A stretch of DNA of 53,018 nucleotides from Firmicutes bacterium UBA4996 (GTDB lineage: Bacteria > Bacillota > Limnochordia > Darwinibacteriales > Darwinibacteriaceae). Where the stretch lies: positions 103,808 to 156,825 of the forward strand of contig DGYW01000064.1 in NCBI GenBank assembly GCA_002396805.1. Direction: 5' to 3'. Below the pieces are notes generated by a model. The model had not been told where the DNA came from. It worked only from the letters and a program-made list of their open reading frames with translations, and did no database searches. This document shows, one piece after another, positions 18,156 to 25,070 of the stretch (position 1 is its first letter; each line of letters opens with the position of its first letter). A program made the translations under genes and the position numbers.

Positions 18156-18578
18156 ATGGATACTGCTGAGACTGCTGTACAAGTTCGCTACGCCGAAACG
18201 GATCAGATGGGTGTGGTTTACCATGCAAACTATTTGGTGTGGTTTGAATTGGGGCGAAGCGCCTTGCTTGATAGTCTTGGTTTGGATTACGTGCAATTAG
18301 AAAAAGAAGGCCTAGTCTCACCAGTGATTAAGGTGGAAGCCTCCTTTATAAGCCCTGCTCGGTACGGAGAAGAGGTGACAATCAAGACCTGGGTGCAAAG
18401 CTATGATGGACTGAGAGTTACCTACTTCTATGAGGTTTTGGTAGCTGATAGGCTCTGTGTTACAGGGAGTACAGTCAATATTTGCGTACGCACCGAAGAC
18501 TTTAAGCCAGTTTCTATTAGACGACGTTTGCCGCACTGGGATCAAGTTTATCAGAGGATTAAGCGGGATCAGAGTTGA
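18156..18578 (+). CDS. Acyl-CoA thioesterase, YbgC/FadM-like 4HBT family
   Basis: 140-residue hotdog-fold hydrolase that cleaves acyl-CoA thioesters. The N-terminal signature RYAETDQMGVVYHANYLVWF (11-30) carries the catalytic Asp (D16) and the conserved His (H23). ATG 18156 is preceded by AAAGGGAG at 9 bases; the in-frame ATG 18135 lies inside the cyclase gene and would swallow this site. It is the last gene of the pepA run, 5 bases after the cyclase stop. Its 3' end overlaps the convergent ROK kinase gene by 10 bases, with no visible terminator between them. Confidence 0.88.
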   Translation: MDTAETAVQVRYAETDQMGVVYHANYLVWFELGRSALLDSLGLDYVQLEKEGLVSPVIKVEASFISPARYGEEVTIKTWVQSYDGLRVTYFYEVLVADRLCVTGSTVNICVRTEDFKPVSIRRRLPHWDQVYQRIKRDQS

Positions 18579-19465
18579 TCCCAAGCGTAGAGAGCTGCGC
18601 CAATGATCCCACCTTCGCCTCCTAGCTGAGAACGTTTTATGGGCGTATCTTGCAGTCCGTTCATGGCAGTAGCTCGAAAGCTAGCTTGGACAGATGACTC
18701 TAAGAAGGGGTACCACTCTAATATACTACCACCTAAGATGAATAGCTGTGGATTGAGTAGATTAGCCATAGCCCCTAGTCCCTGACCTAGTGCGGTTCCC
18801 ACTTCATGCAAGATTTGGAGTGCTCGCGAATCGCCTTCTGACGCTCTTTGGAACACCTGGGGTGAAGTGAGCTCCTCTTGGAAAACTAGGCTACCTTGTT
18901 TGGCAATGGCGGTTCCAGACACGTAAAGTTCAAGACAGCCACGGTTGCCGCAGGCACACTGTGGACCAGAGTGATCTAGACTGAGGTGACCCACATGTCC
19001 AGCCACTCCACTAATACCGTGTACTAACTGACCATTACTAATGATTCCCCCGCCAAGACCAGTACCTAAAGTGAGTGAAACAAAATCCGCGACTCCCTGA
19101 CCTTGTCCTATCTTCAATTCTGCGTATGCCGAAATCTTACAATCATTATCTACAAAGGTCGGAAGGGTAGTGGTGGTTGCGATTATTTCCCTGAGGGGAA
19201 CACCCACCCAAGGGGCGGTAGGGTAGAGTCCCGGTAGATAACTACCTGTTTTCCGATCAATTTGTCCTGCTGAACCAACTCCTACAGCAATCGCTTGGTA
19301 CTCACTAGCCAGTTTTGCGGCTGCTTCACCAACTTTTTGGAAAAAAGATTCGCCTGCCGACATTTCGCTTGGGAATCTTGTGGTGGCAATGATTTTGCCC
19401 ATAGAATCTACTACAGCGACCCGTGTATTTGTTGCTCCGATGTCAATGCCAATTAAATACTGCAC
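18569..19465 (-). CDS. ROK family sugar kinase
   Basis: 298-residue cytoplasmic kinase. The ATP-binding motif is GIDIGATNTR (6-15), the catalytic Asp is D108 in VDNDCKISAY, and the ROK zinc site is H160 with C170-x-C172-x4-C177 (CACGNRGCLE). The usual ExGH motif reads HVGH here: the Glu that contacts the sugar in glucokinases is replaced by H157. A glucokinase role is therefore plausible from the alpha-glucan genes in the window but not certain. It starts at GTG 19465 with GGAGG upstream. It lies 20 bases after the DegV gene and is probably co-transcribed with it; it overlaps the thioesterase gene tail to tail. Confidence 0.87.
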   Translation of the reverse strand: MQYLIGIDIGATNTRVAVVDSMGKIIATTRFPSEMSAGESFFQKVGEAAAKLASEYQAIAVGVGSAGQIDRKTGSYLPGLYPTAPWVGVPLREIIATTTTLPTFVDNDCKISAYAELKIGQGQGVADFVSLTLGTGLGGGIISNGQLVHGISGVAGHVGHLSLDHSGPQCACGNRGCLELYVSGTAIAKQGSLVFQEELTSPQVFQRASEGDSRALQILHEVGTALGQGLGAMANLLNPQLFILGGSILEWYPFLESSVQASFRATAMNGLQDTPIKRSQLGGEGGIIGAALYAWDQL

Positions 19466-19485
19466 TACACTCTTTCCCTCCTGAG

Positions 19486-20337
19486 TCAGATTTTAAGATC
19501 TTGTCCTCCATAGGCTGCAATCCCTAGCATGCCTTGTCCACCATGGACTGCTAGGGATGCTCCCATTTCCGCCAAGAAAACCTTAGCACAATCCAACCGT
19601 TCTTCCACATTAGCTTTTAATTCAAGTGCTTCTTGGTAGGCACCACTATGCATGATGGCCAGTTGGGGTCGTTCTAAGGGGAAACTTTCTTCAACCAGAG
19701 TTATTAAGCGTTGCAAAGCCCTAGGATAAGAGCGGGCCTTTTCCACAACGTCCACCAAACCATCCTTCACACCTAAAATCGGTTTGATAGATAGGACACT
19801 GGCAATCATCCTCTTTGCGGAACTAATCCGTCCACTTTTCTCCAAATATTTTAAGGTGGGCACGGCTACAAAGACGGCGCTCTGCTGGCGAACCCGATCA
19901 ATAATTTCCAGAATTTCATCACGACTCCTACCTTGCTTGGCTCCTTGAGCTGCCGCTAGAGCCATGAAGCCCTGTGCCATTCCTGCTGTTTTGGAATCTA
20001 CCACAGTAACCGGAAAGTCTAATTGATTCTTAGCTAAATTGGCAACACTTACAGTACCACTACCTTTGCTAGTAACATGGATAGAGATGATTTCTTTGGC
20101 CTTCTGGGCTGCCCTACGATAAACCTCCAGAAAGTCACCGGGGGAAGGTTGGGAAGTGGAAATGCTCCGAGCACTATCTAGCTGTGCGTAAAAATGCTCG
20201 CGTACTAGATCTACTCCTTCCCGGTAGAATTGCTGATTGATCTGGACTCCAATGGGGACAATTTCCAGATCTAGTTTACGGACCAATTCGGGAGGAATTC
20301 CCGCGGAGCTATCTGTGACTATAGCAATACGTTCCAT
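19486..20337 (-). CDS. DegV family fatty-acid-binding protein (copy 1)
   Basis: 283-residue cytoplasmic protein of the DegV/FakB family. Members bind a single fatty acid and can present it to the kinase FakA. The N-terminus IAIVTDSSAGIP carries the conserved TDSxxx lipid-head motif. IHVTSKGSGTVSVAN (about 86-100) matches the second Ser/Thr motif, with KGSG where many members have KLSG. YLEKSGRISS and LSIKPILGVKDG are typical. ATG 20337 has GGAAGGTG upstream. It is followed by the ROK kinase on the same strand. No fakA is present, so a role in exogenous fatty acid use is inferred from the family only. A second DegV lies at 35.0-35.9 kb. Confidence 0.88.
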   Translation of the reverse strand: MERIAIVTDSSAGIPPELVRKLDLEIVPIGVQINQQFYREGVDLVREHFYAQLDSARSISTSQPSPGDFLEVYRRAAQKAKEIISIHVTSKGSGTVSVANLAKNQLDFPVTVVDSKTAGMAQGFMALAAAQGAKQGRSRDEILEIIDRVRQQSAVFVAVPTLKYLEKSGRISSAKRMIASVLSIKPILGVKDGLVDVVEKARSYPRALQRLITLVEESFPLERPQLAIMHSGAYQEALELKANVEERLDCAKVFLAEMGASLAVHGGQGMLGIAAYGGQDLKI

Positions 20338-20407
20338 TCGTTCACCTTCCTTAAAGAACTGTCACCTTCTTTATACCACCAAAACTCCTAATCCCCTGCT
20401 TATACCG

Positions 20408-20444
20408 AAAAAAGAGACAGCCTAGTCACAGACTACGCCGTCTC
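20408..20444 (-). terminator. Intrinsic terminator of the ArsR-CoADR operon
   Basis: Read on the minus strand, GAGACGGC (20444-20437) pairs with GCTGTCTC (20421-20414) through one G-U pair. An inner TAGTC/GACTA stem closes a three-base loop, and six Ts follow (A-run 20408-20413). It begins 11 bases after the oxidoreductase stop. Confidence 0.88.
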
Positions 20445-20455
20445 ACTGTTAATTA

Positions 20456-22114
20456 TTACTGTTTGGTCGCGGCTAAGGTCGTAAGACCGCCGTCTAAGTT
20501 AAGGGCGGTGAACCCCTGTTGTTTCAAAATCCGCTCTGCCACATAACCTCGTAAGCCAACGGCGCAGAAAATGTGAATAGGTCTGTCATGTGGAAGCTCA
20601 GTTAATCTGTTACGCAACTCTTCTAGAGGGATGTGCACAGCGTCCGTAATCAGTGGGGTTGGCTTAGCATCACGGGGACGGACATCCACGAACACAGCAC
20701 CTGACTCTTGCAGGGCCTCCACGGCGGACCATTGATAATGGTGGGATAATCCTTCCCGTAGATTACTAGCGGCAAAACCTAAGTGATTGACGGGGTCTTT
20801 AGCTGCTCCAAAAGGAGGGGCATAGGCTAACTCCAGTTCTTGCAGGTCTTCCACGGTCAATCCAGCGTAAATCGCGGTGGCTAAGACATCAATGCGTTTA
20901 TCTACACCAGAACCCCCAACACCTTGGGCACCGAGAATTATACCAGTTTCGGGATGGAAGAGCAGTTTCAAAGACATACCTTCTGCTCCTGGATAGTAGT
21001 CTACATGGGATTCACCATGGACGTGGACTACTTCGTAGGCAATGTCCTTTTGACGCAGGCTCTTTTCATTATTTCCTACAGAGGCCACGGTCAGGTCAAA
21101 GACCTGAGCTATCGCGGTACCCATGGTTCCTTGGTAGATGCGTTTTTGTCCGGCAATATTGTCTGCCACCAGGCGGCCTTGTTTGCTGGCGGGGCCGGCC
21201 AGGGGAATTAAGGCTGGTTGCCCACTGATTGGATCTTGCACTTCAACCGCATCCCCAAGAGCGTAGATGAAGGGGTTCGAAGTTACCATGGTTTGATCTA
21301 CTTTGATCCCACCGGTGTTGCCTAGCTCTAATCCTGCCGTTTTTGCCAAGTGCACCTCAGGTCTGACACCAATGGCTAAAATGGTGAGGTCACTGGCTAG
21401 TTTAACACCACTCTGTAATTCAATTTCTTTACCTTGATTATGGAAGGCTTTTACGCCATCAGAGAGGATTAGCTTAACCCCCTTGCTACGTAAGTGTACG
21501 TGTACCACACTTGCCATCTCATAGTCTAAGGGTGCCATTACTTGTGGCAGCATTTCTACTATAGTCACTTCTAGGCCTCGTCTATGCAGGTTTTCTGCCA
21601 TCTCTAGACCAATGAAGCCTCCTCCAATCACTATTGCCCGTTGGCTACGATTGTCCGCTTCCTTTTCTTTGAGGAAAGCATTAATAGCATCAGTGTCAGG
21701 AATAGTACGTACTGTGAAGACGTTTTGAGCGTCCTGAAGCCCCGGAATTGGAGGCGCAACAGGACTGGCACCGGGTGAAAGAACTAGATAATCATAGGAT
21801 TCGGTGTATGTCTCGCCAGTCACTAGATTCTTTGCTACAATCTCCTTTTGAGCGGGGTCAATGTGTTGAACTTCGGTACGAATGCGAACATCTAGATTAA
21901 AACGCGCTTCCATCCCTTCTACAGTCTGTACAATCAGATCAGAACGCTTCGGAATCACTCCACCAACGTAGTAGGGAAGTCCGCAATTTGCAAAAGAAAT
22001 GTGTTCGCCCCGTTCGATCATGATGATTTGTGCATGCTCATCTAGGCGTCGTAAGCGGGCGGCAGTGGCGGCCCCACCTGCTACTCCACCAACGATAATA
22101 ACTTTCCTACTCAT
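20456..22114 (-). CDS. CoA-disulfide reductase / NADH-dependent persulfide reductase with C-terminal rhodanese domain
   Basis: Flavoprotein of about 552 residues. The FAD-binding site is IIVGGVAGGAATAARL (6-21), the active-site Cys is C44 in SFANCGLPYYVGG, and the second nucleotide site is VIGGGFIGLEMAENL. A dimerisation domain follows, then a rhodanese domain with catalytic C517 in FCAVGLRG. This architecture is that of Bacillus CoADR-rhodanese and Shewanella Npsr, which reduce CoA disulfide, CoA persulfide or polysulfide with NAD(P)H. The start is ATG 22114 (MSRKVIIVGG), or ATG 22117 one codon earlier. Either overlaps the end of the ArsR gene, and AAAGGAG lies just upstream, so the two are translationally coupled. 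A role in sulfane sulfur metabolism or disulfide stress is inferred. Confidence 0.9.
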   Translation of the reverse strand: MSRKVIIVGGVAGGAATAARLRRLDEHAQIIMIERGEHISFANCGLPYYVGGVIPKRSDLIVQTVEGMEARFNLDVRIRTEVQHIDPAQKEIVAKNLVTGETYTESYDYLVLSPGASPVAPPIPGLQDAQNVFTVRTIPDTDAINAFLKEKEADNRSQRAIVIGGGFIGLEMAENLHRRGLEVTIVEMLPQVMAPLDYEMASVVHVHLRSKGVKLILSDGVKAFHNQGKEIELQSGVKLASDLTILAIGVRPEVHLAKTAGLELGNTGGIKVDQTMVTSNPFIYALGDAVEVQDPISGQPALIPLAGPASKQGRLVADNIAGQKRIYQGTMGTAIAQVFDLTVASVGNNEKSLRQKDIAYEVVHVHGESHVDYYPGAEGMSLKLLFHPETGIILGAQGVGGSGVDKRIDVLATAIYAGLTVEDLQELELAYAPPFGAAKDPVNHLGFAASNLREGLSHHYQWSAVEALQESGAVFVDVRPRDAKPTPLITDAVHIPLEELRNRLTELPHDRPIHIFCAVGLRGYVAERILKQQGFTALNLDGGLTTLAATKQ

Positions 22115-22415
22115 CATCTCCAACTCCTTTTTCTGAAAATAAGATTTCCAAAATTTCCTTAACCTCCGGATCAACGAGTCTGTAATGAACCTCAAGTCCT
22201 TGGCGAGTTGCCTCCACTATCCCCACCCGTCTTAAACGCGCTAGATGTTGGGAAATAGTTGATTGGGGAAGATGGAGGCAAGCTTGGATTTCACTGGGAC
22301 AACTGGGTCCCTGGTCAATTAGACCCCGCAAAATGCACAGACGTGCCGGATGGGCCAGGCTTTTCAAAAGCTCGGCCTTAGTCTGAAGTAAACGTTCATC
22401 GTATTGAAAGGCCAT
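22107..22415 (-). CDS. ArsR/SmtB family transcriptional regulator, probably thiol or sulfur responsive
   Basis: 102-residue winged-helix repressor. The recognition region is LPQSTISQHLARLRRVGIV (49-67), with LKSLAHPARLCILRGL before it and GLEVHYRL in the wing. It has three cysteines, C27 (RLCILRG), C39 (PSCPSEI) and C45 (QACLHLP), but not the CxC metal site of ArsR/CadC. With a CoADR-rhodanese partner, a redox or persulfide switch is likelier than arsenic sensing (inference). ATG 22415 is preceded by AGGAGGAG. Its stop overlaps the start of the oxidoreductase. A 13-4-13 inverted repeat 12 bases before the start codon is the likely operator, implying autorepression. Confidence 0.88.
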   Translation of the reverse strand: MAFQYDERLLQTKAELLKSLAHPARLCILRGLIDQGPSCPSEIQACLHLPQSTISQHLARLRRVGIVEATRQGLEVHYRLVDPEVKEILEILFSEKGVGDDE

Positions 22416-22426
22416 GTTCTCCTCCT

Positions 22427-22456
22427 ATTATTGCAATATCCTTATATTACAATAAT
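22427..22456 (-). promoter_or_regulatory. Operator (and promoter core) of the ArsR-CoADR operon
   Basis: ATTATTGCAATAT (22427-22439), spacer CCTT, ATATTACAATAAT (22444-22456): 12 of 13 positions are symmetric. This is the size and A/T character of ArsR-family operators. A possible -10 box TGTAAT on the minus strand lies inside the right arm, so a bound repressor would block polymerase. Confidence 0.75.
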
Positions 22457-22597
22457 ACGATATAGTTTCCGCAAAGGCAAGGTGAATTTTGCCTGGGCAA
22501 GTAAATGGGATTTAGCGTCCGGTAAAGTGCGGAAGGCTCAGTACTCTTTTTCTGCGCAGGATCGCCTCAAATGGGGAAAAATGGGGAAATTCGCGCT

Positions 22598-22626
22598 TCG
22601 ACAGTAGGGAGTACTGTTGCTAGAAT
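22598..22626 (+). promoter_or_regulatory. Promoter of the 24-residue peptide unit
   Basis: TCGACA (22598-22603) and TAGAAT (22621-22626) each match the sigma-A consensus at 5 of 6 positions and are separated by exactly 17 bases. The expected transcript start (about 22633) coincides with the first base of a long hairpin. The spacer holds GAGTACTG (22609-22616), the inverted copy of CAGTACTC at 22539-22546, which may be a regulatory pair. The rest of 22457-22597 shows no gene I can support. Confidence 0.6.
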
Positions 22627-22632
22627 GAAGAT

Positions 22633-22714
22633 GAGGAAAACGGAATTCACGGTGTTGCTTGGGGCAGAGTGAATTACCGAATGAATTGAGCACCCCGTCA
22701 TTCCTCGTTTCCTC
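22633..22714 (+). ncRNA. Structured 5' leader hairpin of the 24-residue peptide transcript
   Basis: A left arm at 22633-22659 (beginning GAGGAAA, ending TTGCT) pairs imperfectly with a right arm at 22689-22714 (beginning AGCACC, ending TTTCCTC), about 20 pairs with small bulges and a loop of about 29 bases. It ends 12 bases before the AAAAGGAGG ribosome-binding site. It does not match any RNA family I know (not SRP RNA, 6S RNA or a recognised riboswitch). It could be a leader, or part of a dual-function small RNA. Confidence 0.45.
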
Positions 22715-22741
22715 GAATTTCAAGCAAAAGGAGGGATTGAT

Positions 22742-22816
22742 GTGGGACAAAAGAAATCGGCCCCAAAAGCAGCACCCAAGAAGCCACAGGCGCCTGCTAA
22801 AGGTGGCAAAAAGTAA
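22742..22816 (+). CDS. 24-residue Lys/Ala/Pro-rich basic peptide
   Basis: A very short gene: GTG 22742 to TAA 22814-22816. It begins MGQKKSAPKAAPKK and ends in a Gly-Gly-Lys-Lys tail. It contains 8 Lys, 5 Ala and 4 Pro among 24 residues, no acidic residue, and no hydrophobic segment. Support comes from a near-perfect Shine-Dalgarno (AAAAGGAGG, 22727-22735) at good distance, a consensus promoter just upstream, a structured leader and a terminator 24 bases after the stop. The composition resembles tails of histone H1-like or ribosome/nucleic-acid-binding proteins. It is not a toxin of the type I membrane class and has no lipid or secretion signal. The function is unknown; nucleic-acid binding is only a guess. 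Confidence 0.6.
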   Translation: MGQKKSAPKAAPKKPQAPAKGGKK

Positions 22817-22839
22817 TTAGAGTCTGATCATGCGAAAAG

Positions 22840-22871
22840 AGTCCGGGCGGTCGTTGACCACTCGGACTTTT
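22840..22871. terminator. Hairpin terminator between the 24-residue peptide and MATE genes
   Basis: AGTCCG (22840-22845) pairs with CGGACT (22863-22868) and, inside, GGTC (22849-22852) with GACC (22856-22859); the inner three-base internal loops are unpaired. Four Ts follow on plus; CTTTTC follows on minus. It can serve both the small plus-strand unit and the convergent MATE gene. Confidence 0.7.
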
Positions 22872-22874
22872 AGA

Positions 22875-24224
22875 TCATGCTTGCCTTGTCTCGTGGGTTA
22901 GGTTTTGAATCCAGTCGAAACGGTTGACTTTTACTACTGCCACCAAGCACTTGAGAATCTGATCAGACTTCAGACACATAAATACTATAACCGGATGAGC
23001 GTGAAAGACAAAGGCTGCTAGATAGGCTGAAGGAATCACCACAAGCCAGACGAAAATCAGGTCGTTGATCAAGACGAAGTAGATGGAGCCTCCTGCTCGA
23101 ACAATACCAGTTAACACTGACATTTGATAAGAGGTTCCTACAATCATTACGGACAAGACTATTAGAAACTGTTTTGCCATAACTAACGTTTCTGGCGTTA
23201 GGTTGTAGAAGGTTAGGATATAGTCAGAGATGAGGTACAAAAGTGCACCTGAACAAACGCCAACAAGCAAGAACAGAATCTGCAGTTGTTTGGTGTAGCT
23301 TTTTAGGAGATCGTATTGTTGTGCTCCTACCGTCTGGCCCACGATTACGGCCGAAGCGGCCGCCGTTCCATAGACACCTACTGCCACCATGGAAAACAGG
23401 TTATTAGCAATCGACACAGAAGCTAGGGCCGTTGCACCAAGGCGACCTAAGATGGCGCCTTGTACTGCTAGGTTGATTCCCCAGAAGATATCTCCCAGGA
23501 TTACGGGAAAGCCAAAACGGAAAAAGTCCCGGACTAACTCGCGGTGCGATTCTCTAAAATGGCGGAATCGAAGCCTTAGGTTGCTGTCAACAAAGCGAAC
23601 GTAGAATATCATTATGGGAGTTTCCACCATTCGGGCAATGAGTGTAGCTAAGGCCGCGCCGCGGATTCCCAGAGCGGGCGCCCCAAGATTACCAAATATT
23701 AGAATCCAGTTGAGACCAACATTCACAAAAAAGGTGATAATCGAGAGTACCAATCCAATGCGCACCTGTTCTACGCAGCGCATGGAAGCCACAAGAATTT
23801 GGGTCACAGCAAAGAACACATATGTAAAGCGGATGATGCTCAGATAGCGTAAGGCCTCGAGTTTGACTAGAGGATTATTGGTGAAAAAACCTAAAATTTG
23901 CATGGGAAACAAGAGAGTCGCACCTAAAAAGAGTAGGCCTGCTCCTAAACCGAATTTGAGAGCAATAGTTACGATGGCCCGGGTGTTGTCAGTGTCTTTC
24001 TTGCCCCAATATTGGGATGCCAAAATAACCAGGGCAGCACCTAGACCGGTAACTAGCATATGGAGGATGTTTTGGAGTTGATTGGCTACATAAACTCCGG
24101 AAAGAGCTAATTCGCCTAGGGAGCCCACCATGAGATTGTCAGCCATACCCACGGAGTAAGTGATAATGCTTTGGAGCGCCATTGGAGCGGCCAAGAGCAA
24201 AATGCGTTTGTATAACTTAGGCAC
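22875..24224 (-). CDS. MATE family efflux transporter
   Basis: 449-residue membrane antiporter with about 12 segments. Typical MATE blocks are present in both halves: LAAPMALQSIITYSVGMADNLMVGS at the N-terminus (split here as LAAPMALQS ... DNLMVGS), YWGKKDT after segment 2, NVGLNWILIFG in the first half, and the duplicated pattern GDIFWGINLAVQGAILGRLG and NLFSMVAVGVYG in the second. It exports cationic compounds by Na+ or H+ exchange; the substrate is unknown. It starts at GTG 24224 behind GAGGAAT. It is a single gene, divergent from the EEP-family gene at 24315. Confidence 0.9.
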   Translation of the reverse strand: MPKLYKRILLLAAPMALQSIITYSVGMADNLMVGSLGELALSGVYVANQLQNILHMLVTGLGAALVILASQYWGKKDTDNTRAIVTIALKFGLGAGLLFLGATLLFPMQILGFFTNNPLVKLEALRYLSIIRFTYVFFAVTQILVASMRCVEQVRIGLVLSIITFFVNVGLNWILIFGNLGAPALGIRGAALATLIARMVETPIMIFYVRFVDSNLRLRFRHFRESHRELVRDFFRFGFPVILGDIFWGINLAVQGAILGRLGATALASVSIANNLFSMVAVGVYGTAAASAVIVGQTVGAQQYDLLKSYTKQLQILFLLVGVCSGALLYLISDYILTFYNLTPETLVMAKQFLIVLSVMIVGTSYQMSVLTGIVRAGGSIYFVLINDLIFVWLVVIPSAYLAAFVFHAHPVIVFMCLKSDQILKCLVAVVKVNRFDWIQNLTHETRQA

Positions 24225-24314
24225 GATATTCCTCTTTTCTCGTTTACTTACTAGGACTTTTTAGCTCCTTACCGAAACTAGCTAGTGCTATATGTTTTGG
24301 AAGGGAGAACTATT

Positions 24315-25070
24315 TTGGAACTACAAATCATGTCTTTTAATTTACGTTACTGGAACGAACACGATGGCACTAACTCCTGGCCCCAGAGGCGGAAAGCAGT
24401 CGCTAAGCTAATCCATGAAACGAACCCCGCAATCCTTGGTACCCAGGAAGGTTTAAGGATCATGCTACAGGATCTAGACGAAACTTTACCCGCCTATGGG
24501 CGGGTTGGGGAGAGTAGGAGTGCATCAGGAGATGACGAATTTTGTGCCATCTACTATCGCCAAGCTCTTTTTGAGCTAATTGAGAGCAAGCAAATCTGGC
24601 TATCTGAAACGCCTGACGAACCAGGTAGCAAGTCCTGGGATTCATCCCTACCTCGGATTTGCACTTTGGCATTACTGAAACACAGACCAACTGGTAAACA
24701 GGTAGCGTTTCTCAACACTCATTTAGACCACCTAGGTGAGATAGCTCGTCTAGAAGGTGCCAAGCTTATTCTAGAACTAGTGTCTGAGTATGAGGGCATG
24801 CCGTGCATCTTAACGGGAGACATGAATTGCCATCCTAGAAGTGCTCCTATCCAACTCTTCACCTCTCAACTCACTAATGCTTTGGGTGAGGTGGGTTTAG
24901 GTGAGGTGGGGACCTTCCATGAGTTTACAGGTCTGGCATCCCATGATCCTATTGACTATATATTTGTCACTTCCCAAATTCAGGTGCTCCATGGCGCTGT
25001 TTTGGACAGGAAGGTCGAGGGTGTTTTTCCCTCAGATCATTTTCCAATTAGTGCGTTGGTTAGGATTTGA
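24315..25070 (+). CDS. Endonuclease/exonuclease/phosphatase (EEP) family hydrolase
   Basis: 251-residue metal-dependent phosphodiesterase/phosphatase fold. Conserved blocks: MSFNLRYWNEHDG (6-18), GTQEG with the metal Glu, FLNTHLDH, LTGDMNCHP with the catalytic Asp/Asn, and SDHFPISALV with the final Asp-His pair. Proteins with this N-terminus are often annotated as hydrolases acting on small phosphodiesters or sugar phosphates rather than DNA. TTG 24315 is chosen for the AAGGGAG 7 bases upstream; the earlier GTG 24285 has none. A short direct repeat (about 24882-24912) encodes GEVGLGEVG and looks like a local duplication. The 3' end overlaps the convergent GGDEF-EAL gene by 39 bases. Confidence 0.82.
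   Translation: MELQIMSFNLRYWNEHDGTNSWPQRRKAVAKLIHETNPAILGTQEGLRIMLQDLDETLPAYGRVGESRSASGDDEFCAIYYRQALFELIESKQIWLSETPDEPGSKSWDSSLPRICTLALLKHRPTGKQVAFLNTHLDHLGEIARLEGAKLILELVSEYEGMPCILTGDMNCHPRSAPIQLFTSQLTNALGEVGLGEVGTFHEFTGLASHDPIDYIFVTSQIQVLHGAVLDRKVEGVFPSDHFPISALVRI

Noticed and set aside
20407..20460. Transposon end
   Set aside because: The strong inverted repeat is followed by a T-run on the minus strand exactly after a gene end, so it is a terminator; no transposase or target duplication is present.
22404..22607. A 67-codon plus-strand frame across the ArsR start and operator
   Set aside because: It lies over the operator and promoter, has no ribosome-binding site, and its composition does not look like protein.
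22633..22714. 6S RNA, SRP RNA or a known riboswitch
   Set aside because: The hairpin lacks the conserved loops of SRP RNA, the closing stem and tail of 6S RNA, and any riboswitch core I can recognise.
22538..22750. A 70-codon minus-strand frame over the small-peptide unit
   Set aside because: It is antisense to the hairpin, promoter and Shine-Dalgarno of the better-supported plus-strand unit and lacks its own ribosome-binding site.
24882..24912. CRISPR-like or tandem-repeat array
   Set aside because: Only two copies of a 15-base unit in frame inside the EEP gene; it is a small in-frame duplication.
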